Below are positions 24,731 to 33,104 of a stretch of DNA of 64,000 nucleotides, in pieces. The position numbers and the translations under genes are program-made. This DNA comes from Palsa-465 sp963800475. GTDB lineage: Bacteria > Actinomycetota > Thermoleophilia > Solirubrobacterales > Solirubrobacteraceae. Below the pieces are notes generated by a model that saw only the letters and a list, made by a program, of their open reading frames with translations, made no database searches and was not told where the DNA came from. Location of the stretch: positions 817,442 to 881,441 of the forward strand of contig CAWDAZ010000001.1 in NCBI GenBank assembly GCA_963800475.1, in the 5' to 3' direction. The number at the start of each line of letters is the position of its first letter. The first letter of the stretch is position 1.

Positions 24731-24803
24731 CACAGCCGCCCGAGTCATCGGCGCCTTCAGCGCATACGATGGGGCGATCACACCCCGGGACCAGGAGCTA
24801 CCG

Positions 24804-25409
24804 ATGAGCGCATTCTTTGACCGTGTCGACGTCGTCCGCCGCCGATATGACGTCCTGCAACATCCGTTCTATCTGCGTTGGTCGAGTGGCGAACTCGCTC
24901 CTTCCGAGCTCGCGCACTATGCCGGCCAGTACCGCCACGCGGTCGTTGCGCTCGCCGACGCCACCGCGCGGACCGGGAACGAAGCGCACGCACAGGAGGA
25001 GCGTCAGCACATCGCCCTGTGGGACCAGTTCGTGCGATCGGTGGGCGGCGACACGCGCGCGGCTCCAATCGATGAGACTGCCGAATGCGTGACGGTGTGG
25101 GCCGCCGAGAACCGCGACCGGGCCGCAACCCTGGCGGTGCTGTACGCAATCGAGTCGGCACAGCCTGCGATCTCGGAGACAAAACGCGCGGGCCTGGTTC
25201 AGCACTACGGCGCCGCTGCGGACAGCGACGCGACCCGGTACTTCGACGTGCACGCCACCCTCGACCTCGCCCACGCCGCCGAGGACCGCCGGGAGCTCGA
25301 CGAGCTCGTCACCACGGCGAACGAGGAGCAGCTCTTGGAGCACGTCGCGCGGGCGCTGCGCGGGAACTGGCAGCTGCTCGACGGGGTCGAGCAAGCGCGC
25401 CCGGTCTGA
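24804..25409 (+). CDS. Haem-oxygenase-like di-iron protein (TenA/PqqC/CADD type)
   Basis: The 201-residue helical protein begins with the family hallmark 'HPFYLRWSSGELAPSELAHY' and has metal-ligand-like segments 'EAHAQEERQHIALWDQF' and 'YFDVHATLDLAHAAEDRREL'. Relatives include PqqC, TenA and chlamydial CADD; the last makes p-aminobenzoate from its own tyrosine. The HYAGQY segment near residue 38 has tyrosines in a comparable region. The neighbouring DHFR-type gene would fit a folate link, but this is inference. Convergent with the methyltransferase gene. Confidence 0.7.
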   Translation: MSAFFDRVDVVRRRYDVLQHPFYLRWSSGELAPSELAHYAGQYRHAVVALADATARTGNEAHAQEERQHIALWDQFVRSVGGDTRAAPIDETAECVTVWAAENRDRAATLAVLYAIESAQPAISETKRAGLVQHYGAAADSDATRYFDVHATLDLAHAAEDRRELDELVTTANEEQLLEHVARALRGNWQLLDGVEQARPV

Positions 25410-25426
25410 CGCCGGCCCTCCCGGCG
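25410..25426. terminator. Short GC hairpin between convergent genes
   Basis: CGCCGG (25410-25415), loop CCCTC, CCGGCG (25421-25426). It lies in the 24-bp gap between two convergent stop codons. No T tract. Confidence 0.3.
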
Positions 25427-25433
25427 CGCAGAA

Positions 25434-26198
25434 TCAGGCCGGCATCTGGGCCGTGAAGCTGACGATCGGGGGCGAGTCCAGGAAGGCGTCCCAGAACCCC
25501 GTGGGAAACGTCTCGCGACCCACGGCTGAGACCCCGGGCATCACCCAGTCAAAGGAAGCGAACCCGGCCCTCGCGAACTCGTGCCGGTAGGCGTCTGCCG
25601 GGAGGAAGTAGTTGTCGATCTCGAACACGGTGCCGTCCGGGTTGAAGAACCGGTACGTGATCGTGGCGCCCTCCTGAGGCTCTGCGTCCCCAACTTTTGT
25701 GAACCCGTAGGGGCGATACGTAGTGAAGTGCGCGGGCGGGTTGTCCGGGTAGTCGTTGCAGCCCACGACCGACCCGCCCGGTCTGAGGAGGCCGTGGACG
25801 CTCTCGATCAGGGTTCGTAGTTCGGCCCGAGTCCGGGCGTAGTTGAAGAGGTAGGAGCACAGCGCGATGTCGAACCGCTCGTCGAGCTCCACCGTCGCGA
25901 CGTCGGCGACCACGTACCGGACCCCCAGCGGCGCGCGCGTCTCGGCGCGTTCGGCCAGGGAGATCATCTCCGCCGAGATGTCGACGCCCACGACGCGAGC
26001 CGCGCCGGCCTGGATCAGCTTGCGGGAATAGATGCCCTCGCCGCAGGCGAGGTCTACGACCGAGCGGCCGGCCAGATCCGGAAGCAGCTCAAACATCGAG
26101 TGCTCCTCCACGAAGCTGCGAAAGGGAAGCCGCTTCGACTCCTGGTAATGCGAGCCGATCCGGTCATATTCGTCAGCGACGTGGGAGAAGTCCGTCAC
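25434..26198 (-). CDS. Class I SAM-dependent methyltransferase
   Basis: The 254-residue protein has the Rossmann motifs: 'RSVVDLACGEGIYSRKLIQA' (motif I), VVGVDIS (post-I), 'DIALCSYLFNYA' (motif II) and 'LLRPGGSVVGCNDYP' (motif III). The target is unknown; small-molecule C-terminal half with aromatic residues ('FFNPDGTVFEIDNYFLP') suggests a small molecule. The GTG at 26198 is chosen for GGAAGG 7 bases upstream; upstream sequence belongs to the preceding YdeI-like gene, which stops four bases earlier. Confidence 0.85.
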   Translation of the reverse strand: MTDFSHVADEYDRIGSHYQESKRLPFRSFVEEHSMFELLPDLAGRSVVDLACGEGIYSRKLIQAGAARVVGVDISAEMISLAERAETRAPLGVRYVVADVATVELDERFDIALCSYLFNYARTRAELRTLIESVHGLLRPGGSVVGCNDYPDNPPAHFTTYRPYGFTKVGDAEPQEGATITYRFFNPDGTVFEIDNYFLPADAYRHEFARAGFASFDWVMPGVSAVGRETFPTGFWDAFLDSPPIVSFTAQMPA

Positions 26199-26202
26199 CT
26201 GG

Positions 26203-26469
26203 CTACCTTCCGGTGCGCTCGCGGTGCTTGCAGCCGGGCCAGCAGCATGGCCGGCGCTGGCCTTCCTCCAGCTCCTCCTGGGTCCGCCGAATGCGCCGCT
26301 CTCGGGTGGGCGCCTGCTTGGCATCCTCGACCCAGCAGATGAACTCGTTGCGAGCCAACGGCGTGATGTCGTTCCACGCCTCGAGCGCCGTCGAGTTTGC
26401 GAGGAGTGCATTACGCAGGTCCGCGGGCAGTTCATGCACCACGCCGCCGGGCACGCTTGGGGCGCTCAC
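26203..26469 (-). CDS. YdeI/OmpD-associated family small protein
   Basis: The 88-residue protein matches the short form of the YdeI/OmpD-associated family: 'ELPADLRNALLANSTALEAW', 'ITPLARNEFICWVEDAKQ' and 'RERRIRRTQEELEEGQRRPC'. The last segment is the family's basic helix. The family is annotated as bacteriocin-protection-like but the mechanism is unknown. The start is a GTG at 26469; the frame continues upstream without protein-like content. Coupled to the methyltransferase. Confidence 0.75.
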   Translation of the reverse strand: MSAPSVPGGVVHELPADLRNALLANSTALEAWNDITPLARNEFICWVEDAKQAPTRERRIRRTQEELEEGQRRPCCWPGCKHRERTGR

Positions 26470-26486
26470 GGCCTCATCGTAATGAG

Positions 26487-27248
26487 CTAGGGAGTCAGGG
26501 CCTCGAACTCCGCGTCGCTGAGCTGCATCTCGAGCGCGCCGAGGTTCTCGCGCAGGTGCTCGAGCGAGAGCGTTCCAGGGATCGGCAGGACCACCGGGGA
26601 GCGTTTCAGCAGCCACGCGAGCGCGACCTGCCTCGCAGTCGCGCGATGCCGCATCGCGATCTCCTGCAGCGCCGGCGGGGTCTCGCCCTGGAGCGGGAAG
26701 TAGGGCACGAACAGGATCTCGTGCTCGGTGCAGTAGTCGATCACGTCCTCGCTGGCGCGCTCGGCGAGGTTGAAGTGGTTCTGGACCGCCGCGATCGGTA
26801 CCACCTGCCGGGCGCGCTCGACCTGTTCGACGTTCACGGCCGAGACGCCCACCTCGGCGATCTGCCCGGCGTCGCGATAGCCCTTGATCGTCTCGAGGCT
26901 GGCCTCGAGGTCGACCTCCGTGTCCACCCGATGGAGGTAGTAGAGATCGACGCGGTCGGTACGGAGGCGCTGCAGGCTCTCCTCGAACTCGGCCCGGAGC
27001 ACGTCCGGATGTCCCTTGCGGTAGCCACCCTTGGTCGCGATCACGACCCGATCATGCGATCTGCCGAGCGCGGCACCGATCGTCTGCTCGCTGTCCCCGC
27101 CGGTGTACAGATGCGCCGTGTCGATGAAGTTGACGCCCGCCTCAACAGCCGCCCGAATGAACGCCTGGTGCGCCGGCGTGTCGGTGAGGCGGTTCGTGCC
27201 GAGGCCGATTCGCGTCAGGTCTGGATCGCCGATCTTCACAGGGCTCAT
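26487..27248 (-). CDS. Aldo/keto reductase
   Basis: The 253-residue protein has the (beta/alpha)8 reductase tetrad: D43 in NFIDTAHLY, Y48, K73 in ATKGG and H106 in YYLHRV. 'VALAWLLKRSPVVLPIPGT' near residue 215 contacts NADPH. It is shorter than typical members (about 280-330), lacking part of the C-terminal loop. Substrate not predictable. Divergent from the hydrolase at 27275 with only 26 bp between starts. Confidence 0.9.
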   Translation of the reverse strand: MSPVKIGDPDLTRIGLGTNRLTDTPAHQAFIRAAVEAGVNFIDTAHLYTGGDSEQTIGAALGRSHDRVVIATKGGYRKGHPDVLRAEFEESLQRLRTDRVDLYYLHRVDTEVDLEASLETIKGYRDAGQIAEVGVSAVNVEQVERARQVVPIAAVQNHFNLAERASEDVIDYCTEHEILFVPYFPLQGETPPALQEIAMRHRATARQVALAWLLKRSPVVLPIPGTLSLEHLRENLGALEMQLSDAEFEALTP

Positions 27249-27274
27249 TCTCCCCAGGAACTAGGATCGCCGCT

Positions 27275-28147
27275 GTGGCAACGGCCGAGATCAACGGAGC
27301 ACGACTGTTCTATACGGTCGTCGGGAGTGGCGAACCGTGCCTGACGATGCACGGCGGGCTTGGACTCGACCACACGCACCTGCATCCGTGGCTCGATCCA
27401 CTCGGCGACCGGCTGCGGCTCGTCTTCTATGACCATCGCGGCAACGGCCGCTCGGAGCGGACCGAACCCGAGACGCTCACGTTCGAGCAGTTCTCGGCGG
27501 ACGCTGAGGGGATTCGGAAACAGCTCGGGTTGGGGAAGGTCGTCTTGCTGGGGCACTCGTACGGCGGCTTCATCGCGCTCGACTACGCGCTCCGCTACCC
27601 CGACTCGATCTCGCGCCTGATCCTGATCTCGACGGCGCCCGCCGTCGACTACTGGCCGGAGATCCGAGCGAACATGCGCCGCCGCGGCGCGACCAATGAG
27701 ATGGTCGAATCGTTCGAGAGCGGCAGCTGGACAACGGACGCGGAGCTCGAGGCGCACGTCGACCTCGTCGGCCACCTCAACTTCGCGGCGGCAAACGAGC
27801 GGCTCGCGCGGGAGGTGCTGCGGGACACCGTCTACAGCGCCTACGCGCGGTCGGCCGCGTTCGACCTACTGGAGACCTACGACGTCGAGCCCCGGCTTGG
27901 CGAGATCTCGGTACCGACGTTGGTCGTCGTCGGCCGTGAGGACGTGTTCACACCGATGTCGCAGGCCGACCGCCTGCACCGCGATATCGCGGGGTCCGAG
28001 CTGATCGTGATCGAAGCGGCGGGCCACTTCAACTACGCCGAGCGGCCTGAGTCGTTCTTCGCCGCCGTGCGGTCGTGGCTAGGCCGCCAGCTCCGCCCGG
28101 CGAACGCTCGTCCGCTCGTCGATCCACCAGCGCCCAGCGTCCGATAG
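27275..28147 (+). CDS. Alpha/beta hydrolase (proline iminopeptidase-like)
   Basis: The 290-residue protein has an HGG oxyanion motif (MHGGLG), DHRGNGRS, and the nucleophile elbow GHSYGG with S95. Asp and His of the triad are in VVGREDVFTP and EAAGHFNYAERPE. The HGGxG plus DxRGxGxS arrangement is that of proline iminopeptidases and similar esterases. GTG start at 27275. The SRPBCC gene follows by 10 bp, so the two are probably an operon. Confidence 0.88.
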   Translation: MATAEINGARLFYTVVGSGEPCLTMHGGLGLDHTHLHPWLDPLGDRLRLVFYDHRGNGRSERTEPETLTFEQFSADAEGIRKQLGLGKVVLLGHSYGGFIALDYALRYPDSISRLILISTAPAVDYWPEIRANMRRRGATNEMVESFESGSWTTDAELEAHVDLVGHLNFAAANERLAREVLRDTVYSAYARSAAFDLLETYDVEPRLGEISVPTLVVVGREDVFTPMSQADRLHRDIAGSELIVIEAAGHFNYAERPESFFAAVRSWLGRQLRPANARPLVDPPAPSVR

Positions 28148-28157
28148 AAATCATCGG

Positions 28158-28628
28158 GTGCCGTCACTCGCGCCGATCGACCAGAGCTATTTCGACGTTG
28201 CGCCGCAGCGGTTCGCCCACACCTGGTCGATCGCTCAGCCGGCCGAAGCGGTGTGGGGTGAGCTCACCGGCGAGCGACCGCTGCACTGGTGCCGCGGGTT
28301 GAGCACGGCCTGGACGTCCCCGCGGCCGTTCGGGGTCGGTACGACCCGCCGTGCCAAGGTGCTCGGCGGAGCGCTGACCGGGGAGGAGCACTTCTTCATC
28401 TGGGATGAGGGGCGCCGCTACGCGTTCTACTTCACGCACGCGAACCTGCCGGTGTTCTCGAGCGTTGCCGAGGACTACGTGGTGGAACCCGACGGCGCCG
28501 ACCGCTGTCGCTTCACGTGGAGAGTCGCGATGACACCGACGACCCTCGGCAAACCGGGGGCGCCGCTCAACAAGCTCCTGTTCGACCGCTTCTTCCAGGA
28601 CACCGGTCGCTACTTCAACGCGTCCTGA
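28158..28628 (+). CDS. SRPBCC-family protein
   Basis: The 156-residue protein has the START-like fold of polyketide cyclase/dehydrase family 2: 'FAHTWSIAQPAEAVWGELTG' at the start, then 'FGVGTTRRAKVL', 'EEHFFIWDEGRRYAFYFTHA' and 'RCRFTWRVAMTPT'. Such proteins bind a hydrophobic ligand. GTG start at 28158. Convergent with the monooxygenase gene (22 bp gap). Confidence 0.8.
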   Translation: MPSLAPIDQSYFDVAPQRFAHTWSIAQPAEAVWGELTGERPLHWCRGLSTAWTSPRPFGVGTTRRAKVLGGALTGEEHFFIWDEGRRYAFYFTHANLPVFSSVAEDYVVEPDGADRCRFTWRVAMTPTTLGKPGAPLNKLLFDRFFQDTGRYFNAS

Positions 28629-28650
28629 GGCACGGCACGCGCTCCGGTGT

Positions 28651-30264
28651 TCAGCCTCCGAGCGCGGACGCCAAGGCGCTGCGGAGCGCTGTCGCAGGAT
28701 CTGGCGGGGCAGAACGGGCGCGCCAGGCGACGAAGCCGTCTGGGCGCACCAGGACGGCGCCGTCGGGTTCGATCCCGTACAGCTCCTCGCCGCGTCCTCC
28801 GGCCTGAAGCGCGTGAGCGGTGAGGGGGAGCTTGCCGGCGACGTCTCGCGCCGCGCGCATCCACGGCTCACCCTCGGCGCCGCTGATCACGACGATCCCT
28901 TCGCCGAACAGATCGAGCGTTGAGCGGCCATCCTCGAGCCACAGGTGCGGCGCGCGGGCGCCGGGCCGGGCGTTCTGAACGTAGTCGCGCATCGGGTTCT
29001 CCACGGCCGGGGTCTCGGAGCCGTCCGGGACGATCGCGGCGGACTCGTACGTGTAGCCGAGGTCCATACCCTGCCGCGTGCCGATCGCGCCGCGTGCGGC
29101 GATCGCCGACCTCACGGTGTCGAGATCTCCGGCGCGGACCGCCTCGGCCATCCGGATCATTCCCTCGCCTCGGCCGGCCGAGTAGTCGACGTTGCGCTGG
29201 GCTACCGCACGGCGCTCCGGCTCATAGGTGTCGAGCAGCGAGGCGCCCGCCCAACCGGCGGCGACGGCGCCCACCTTCCAGGCCACGTTGTGGGCCGAGG
29301 CGATCCCGGTGTTCATCCCGACCCCGCCATCCGGGGTGGTGCGATGGGCCGCGTCGCCGGTCAGGACGATCCGTCCCACCCTGAAGGTGTCGGAAAGCTC
29401 AGCCCCCATGATCCACGAGCCGACGCTCAACACCTCGACCCCGAGGCCGGACAACCCCGCCGCCTGACGGATGATCTCCACGCAGCGCTCCGGTGGGAAG
29501 TCCTCGACGCGCTCGCCCTCGACCAGATTGCGATGCAGGATCCACTCGTCAGCACCGTCGAGGGTGATGAACGCGCCGACCAGCTCGGGGGTCAGGATCG
29601 AGTAGCTCCACGCGGGGCGCTCGGCGACGAGCAGGCCCAGCGGCGCGCGAAAGAAGACGTTGACGAAGTGCCCCATGTCCCCCTCGCCGGTGCGGCCGAT
29701 TCCCAATCCCTGGCGGATCTTGCTGTTGTTGCCGTCGGCGGCGATCACCCAGCCCGCACGGATGCTCGAGGCCTGACCGTTGCCGCGATCCGTGAGCGCG
29801 ACGGTCACGCCCGAGTCGTCCTGCGAGACGTCGCCGACGTCATACTCGTAGCGGATCTCGGCGACCTCGTGGGAAGCCGCTCGAGCGCGCAGCACCGCCT
29901 CGGTGATGTGCTGCGGACAGCGAAGCGAGGACGTCGGACTGGGCGGATCCGTGACCCCCGCGTCGGGGTCAGGCGTGGCCGTGCGCCCGAGCTCCTCGCC
30001 GGAGAGCGTCGTGGTCCAGATCATCTGGCCGCAGAACTCGGCGGGTACCCCTCTGGCGCGCATCTCGTCCTCGGCACCCCATTCACGCAACAGCTCCGCG
30101 GTTCGCTGCATCACCCCGACCGCCTTTGGGTGATGGAGCGGCTCGGCGTGGCGTTCCACGAGCAGATGCTCGACGCCGAGCCGCGACAGGGTCAGCGACG
30201 CAGCCAGACCACAAGGCCCTCCACCGACGATTAAGACCGGCACCTCAGCAACCGAATCAGGCAT
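28651..30264 (-). CDS. FAD-dependent aromatic-ring monooxygenase (PheA/TfdB type)
   Basis: The 537-residue protein has the FAD dinucleotide motif 'VLIVGGGPCGLAASLTLSRL' at residue 9, the DG motif 'GWVIAADGNNSKIRQGLGI', and the GD motif 'VGRIVLTGDAAHRTTPDGG'. The C-terminus has the thioredoxin-like domain of phenol hydroxylases ('GEGIVVISGAEGEPW'). It hydroxylates phenols, polyketides or antibiotics with NAD(P)H and oxygen. Single gene; antisense to it runs a long but spurious frame. Confidence 0.9.
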   Translation of the reverse strand: MPDSVAEVPVLIVGGGPCGLAASLTLSRLGVEHLLVERHAEPLHHPKAVGVMQRTAELLREWGAEDEMRARGVPAEFCGQMIWTTTLSGEELGRTATPDPDAGVTDPPSPTSSLRCPQHITEAVLRARAASHEVAEIRYEYDVGDVSQDDSGVTVALTDRGNGQASSIRAGWVIAADGNNSKIRQGLGIGRTGEGDMGHFVNVFFRAPLGLLVAERPAWSYSILTPELVGAFITLDGADEWILHRNLVEGERVEDFPPERCVEIIRQAAGLSGLGVEVLSVGSWIMGAELSDTFRVGRIVLTGDAAHRTTPDGGVGMNTGIASAHNVAWKVGAVAAGWAGASLLDTYEPERRAVAQRNVDYSAGRGEGMIRMAEAVRAGDLDTVRSAIAARGAIGTRQGMDLGYTYESAAIVPDGSETPAVENPMRDYVQNARPGARAPHLWLEDGRSTLDLFGEGIVVISGAEGEPWMRAARDVAGKLPLTAHALQAGGRGEELYGIEPDGAVLVRPDGFVAWRARSAPPDPATALRSALASALGG

Positions 30265-30346
30265 TCACCTCTCCTCTCAGCCCAAACCGACGACCACGGA
30301 GCAGCTCCGCTCGCGATCGCGCCCCAACTCGACCCGAGCCTAACGA

Positions 30347-30457
30347 GTCGGCATCGTCGTCGCCTACCACGCGCACCTGCTCGGCGACGTGTTCCTCGGG
30401 TCGATCGCGGACAGGGTCGCCCATCACGCCCACTGTCCGGTGATGGTGGTCCGCTGA
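30347..30457 (+). pseudogene. Universal stress protein (UspA) C-terminal fragment
   Basis: A 36-codon open piece without a start reads 'HLLGDVFLGSIADRVAHHAH' then CPVMVVR and a TGA. This is the conserved end of UspA proteins (GSx8HHAxCPVxVVR). The rest of the gene is absent; the piece is bounded upstream by the monooxygenase promoter region. Confidence 0.65.
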
Positions 30458-30468
30458 CGCGCGACGCC

Positions 30469-30502
30469 GAGGGCCCGCCCGAGCGAGCTCGGACGGGCCC
30501 TC
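30469..30502 (+). terminator. Strong hairpin after the UspA fragment
   Basis: GAGGGCCCGCCCGAG (30469-30483), loop CGAG, then CTCGGACGGGCCCTC (30488-30502): 14 of 15 pairs. No T tract follows, so it is a terminator-like structure rather than a canonical intrinsic terminator. Confidence 0.5.
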
Positions 30503-30604
30503 GCCGGGCGCGATCAACCGATCAAGAGTGTCAAGGGGGTTCATCCGGCGGCGGGCTTCAGGCTGCCGGTGTTCAGCGATCCGTCGCCGTCCTATGCTCC
30601 GACG

Positions 30605-31546
30605 ATGCCCGACGCCGAGGTCGTCCTTCGCCGCGCCAAGCGCCCACTCGTGATCGGGATGGGCGGCGGCGGCGACATCGTCGGCGCGCTTGCGACGGCG
30701 GAGGCGGCCCGGCTGTACGACGGCGCCGACCCGTTGCTGGGCGGCGTGTCGTGGGAGCGGCGCCCGATCGATCCCGCGCCGGGTCCCAGGAGCGCCGCCG
30801 AGATCGAGGGCGCCGAGCAGCTCGCGCCGGGGATCCTGCTCGCCGGCCCCGACACGCGCGTCCGCGGGCGCGAGGTGTTCTTCGCCGAGTCGCACATGGC
30901 GCGTTTCCTCGGGCAGCGGACCGTGCTGATCGACGTGAGCGTCGGTGCGCGGGCGATCGCCGAGGGGATCGCGCTGGTCGCGGACCGGTTCGGCTGCGAT
31001 TTGTCGGTATTCGTCGACGTCGGCGGCGACGTGCTCGCCCATGGTGACGAGCCGGGGCTCCGGAGCCCGCTCGCAGACGCGATCATGCTCGCCGCCGCGT
31101 CCCGCCTCGACGCTGTCGGTCATCGTGTACTGCTCGGGGTATTCGGCACCGGCTGCGACGCCGAGCTGACTCCCCGCGAGGTGCTGGCCCGCCTCAGCGA
31201 CGTCGCGACGGCGGGCGGGCTGGCTGGGGCGAGGGGGCTGACAGCCCCGGTCGCGGACCGGCTCGAGGGCGCGATGCGGCTGGTTCCCACCGAGGCGAGC
31301 GCGCAGGCGGTGCGCGCGTTCAGGGGCGCGTTCGGGACCGCCTCGATCCGCGGCGGAACGCGAACCCTCGAGCTGTCGGCGCTCGCGGCGGTGACGCTGT
31401 ACCTCGACGTCGCGGCGACGATCGAGGCCGCGGGACGACTCGCCAACGCCGTCGGGGGTGCCGAGGACCTCGATCAGGCCAACGAGGCGCTGCACGCGTT
31501 GGGCGTGCGCACAGAGCTCGACCTCGAGCGCGAGGCCGCCGCGTAG
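30605..31546 (+). CDS. DUF1152 protein
   Basis: The 313-residue protein matches DUF1152: 'VIGMGGGGDIVGALATAEAA' near the N-terminus (glycine-rich, nucleotide-loop-like), 'AESHMARFLGQRTVLIDVSV' and 'FVDVGGDVLAHGDEPGLRSP'. The family has no established function; the fold resembles enzymes binding a nucleotide or sugar phosphate. The ATG at 30605 is preferred over one 12 codons upstream (30569). Convergent with the DUF2277 gene. Confidence 0.82.
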   Translation: MPDAEVVLRRAKRPLVIGMGGGGDIVGALATAEAARLYDGADPLLGGVSWERRPIDPAPGPRSAAEIEGAEQLAPGILLAGPDTRVRGREVFFAESHMARFLGQRTVLIDVSVGARAIAEGIALVADRFGCDLSVFVDVGGDVLAHGDEPGLRSPLADAIMLAAASRLDAVGHRVLLGVFGTGCDAELTPREVLARLSDVATAGGLAGARGLTAPVADRLEGAMRLVPTEASAQAVRAFRGAFGTASIRGGTRTLELSALAAVTLYLDVAATIEAAGRLANAVGGAEDLDQANEALHALGVRTELDLEREAAA

Positions 31547-31564
31547 CCGAGTGGCCGCCGCGCC

Positions 31565-31591
31565 GCTACGCCGCCGCTCAGGCGGCGTAGC
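31565..31591. terminator. Bidirectional hairpin between convergent genes
   Basis: GCTACGCCGCC (31565-31575), loop of five, GGCGGCGTAGC (31581-31591): perfect 11-bp stem. It covers the stop codon of the DUF2277 gene and lies 19 bp after the DUF1152 stop. Confidence 0.5.
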
Positions 31592-31847
31592 GCTCGGCGG
31601 CGCGGGCCCGCCGCTTCGCGGCCTCGACCTCGCGATTCTTGGGAGTGGCGTTCGTCGAGAGCTGATCGAGCAGTTGCACGGAGGCCGCCGCGACGGCCTC
31701 GATCGCCTGCTCGAAGGCCTCCTGGTTGGCCCGCGAGGGCTTGTTGAACCCGCTGATCTTCCGCACGTACTGCAGGGCCGCGGCCCTGACCTCGTCATCG
31801 GTGGCGGGTGGGTCGAAGTTGTAGAGCGTTCGGATGTTGCGGCACAT
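31578..31847 (-). CDS. DUF2277 protein
   Basis: The 89-residue protein begins MCRNIRTLYNFDPPATDDEV, the invariant start of DUF2277, followed by 'AALQYVRKISGFNKPSRANQ'. The C-terminal helix is rich in Arg/Ala. Function unknown. It is divergent from the Ser/Thr kinase gene with 42 bp between starts. Confidence 0.9.
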   Translation of the reverse strand: MCRNIRTLYNFDPPATDDEVRAAALQYVRKISGFNKPSRANQEAFEQAIEAVAAASVQLLDQLSTNATPKNREVEAAKRRARAAERYAA

Positions 31848-31889
31848 GGTCTGGAGCGTAATGCGTGCGCAGCCGGAGAGAATCAAGCG

Positions 31890-33104
31890 ATGGATCCAGC
31901 GCGACGGATGCTCGCGGGCCGGTACCGGCTCGAGGAGGTGATCGGGCGTGGCGGGATGAGCACGGTGTACCGCGCCACCGACACCGTGCTCGGCCGGACG
32001 GTCGCGGTCAAGGTGCTGCTGGCCGGGCTCGCCGACGAGGACCCGGCGTACATCGCCCGGTTCCAGCGCGAGGCGCGCGCCGCCGCGGCGCTGCACGACC
32101 GCGCGGTCGTCGCCGTGTACGACGTCGGCGTCGACGGGGACACGCGCTTCATCGTGATGGAGCACGTCGAGGGGAGCAGCCTTGCCGCGTTGCTGCGGGG
32201 TGGACGGCCGCTCTCGGTCGAGCAGGCGCTCCGGATCAGCGCGCAGGTGGCGGACGCGCTCGGCGCGGCCCACGCCGCCGGGATCGTGCATCGCGACATC
32301 AAGCCCGCCAACGTCATGGTCACGGATGCCGGCGCCGTCAAGGTGCTCGATTTCGGGGTCGCGCGGATGCTCGACGGGACGACGATCACGCAGGCGGCAT
32401 CGGTGCTCGGCACCGCCGCCTACATGGCGCCCGAGCGCGCGCTCGGCGAGCCGGGCGACGCGCCCGCCGACATCTACGCCTTGGGCTGCCTGCTGTACGC
32501 GATGCTGACCGGAGCCCCGCCGTTCCGGGGCGAGCACGCGGCGGCGCTGCTGCACCAGCACGTCAACTCGGCTCCGCGGCCGGTCCGCGACCTGCGAGCC
32601 GGCATCCCACCGGAGGCCGACGCGCTGGTGGCGGAGATGCTCGCGAAGGATCCCGGGGCCCGGCCGGATGACGCTGAGCGGGTGGGGGAGCGGCTCGCGG
32701 CGCTCGCGGCGCCGCCGGATCCGACCGCCCCGACCCGGCCGATCGCCGTCACCGCCCCGACCCGCGTGATCGGGCGAGCTCCGGCGCCCGCACAGCGCCA
32801 CCGCCGGGCGCTGACCGCGACGATCGTGGCGGCCGCGATCGCACTGGCGGTGGTGCTGCTCGGCTTCGGGGCCTCCTCGCGGAAGTCGCCCCCGGCGAGC
32901 ACGCCCGCACGCCCCCCGACGACGGCGGCGACCACGGCCACGGCCCCGCCCGCTGTGCACACCGCGCCACCCGTTTCCGCTCATACCACGCCGGCGCCGC
33001 CTCAAGCACATCCACACGGAGGGCCCGGTCACGCCGGCGGCCCGCCTCGCGGGCACGCCAAGCACCCCCACAAGGGCCCTCACCCAGCCGGCAAGGGAGG
33101 CTAG
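31890..33104 (+). CDS. Membrane-anchored Ser/Thr protein kinase (PknB type)
   Basis: The 404-residue protein has a full kinase domain: 'GRYRLEEVIGRGGMSTVYRA' with the P-loop, K41 in VAVKVL, HRDIKPANV, DFGVARM and MAPERAL. A linker leads to one membrane segment 'LTATIVAAAIALAVVLLGF' near residue 315, then an extracellular tail rich in Pro, Thr, His and Gly. There are no PASTA repeats, so the signal is unknown. The ATG at 31890 begins MDPARRMLAGRY. Its stop codon shares a CTAG with the stop of the convergent hydrolase gene. Confidence 0.92.
   Translation: MDPARRMLAGRYRLEEVIGRGGMSTVYRATDTVLGRTVAVKVLLAGLADEDPAYIARFQREARAAAALHDRAVVAVYDVGVDGDTRFIVMEHVEGSSLAALLRGGRPLSVEQALRISAQVADALGAAHAAGIVHRDIKPANVMVTDAGAVKVLDFGVARMLDGTTITQAASVLGTAAYMAPERALGEPGDAPADIYALGCLLYAMLTGAPPFRGEHAAALLHQHVNSAPRPVRDLRAGIPPEADALVAEMLAKDPGARPDDAERVGERLAALAAPPDPTAPTRPIAVTAPTRVIGRAPAPAQRHRRALTATIVAAAIALAVVLLGFGASSRKSPPASTPARPPTTAATTATAPPAVHTAPPVSAHTTPAPPQAHPHGGPGHAGGPPRGHAKHPHKGPHPAGKGG

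Noticed and set aside
28945..30234. 429-codon plus-strand frame opposite the FAD monooxygenase
   Set aside because: Antisense shadow of a well-supported gene.
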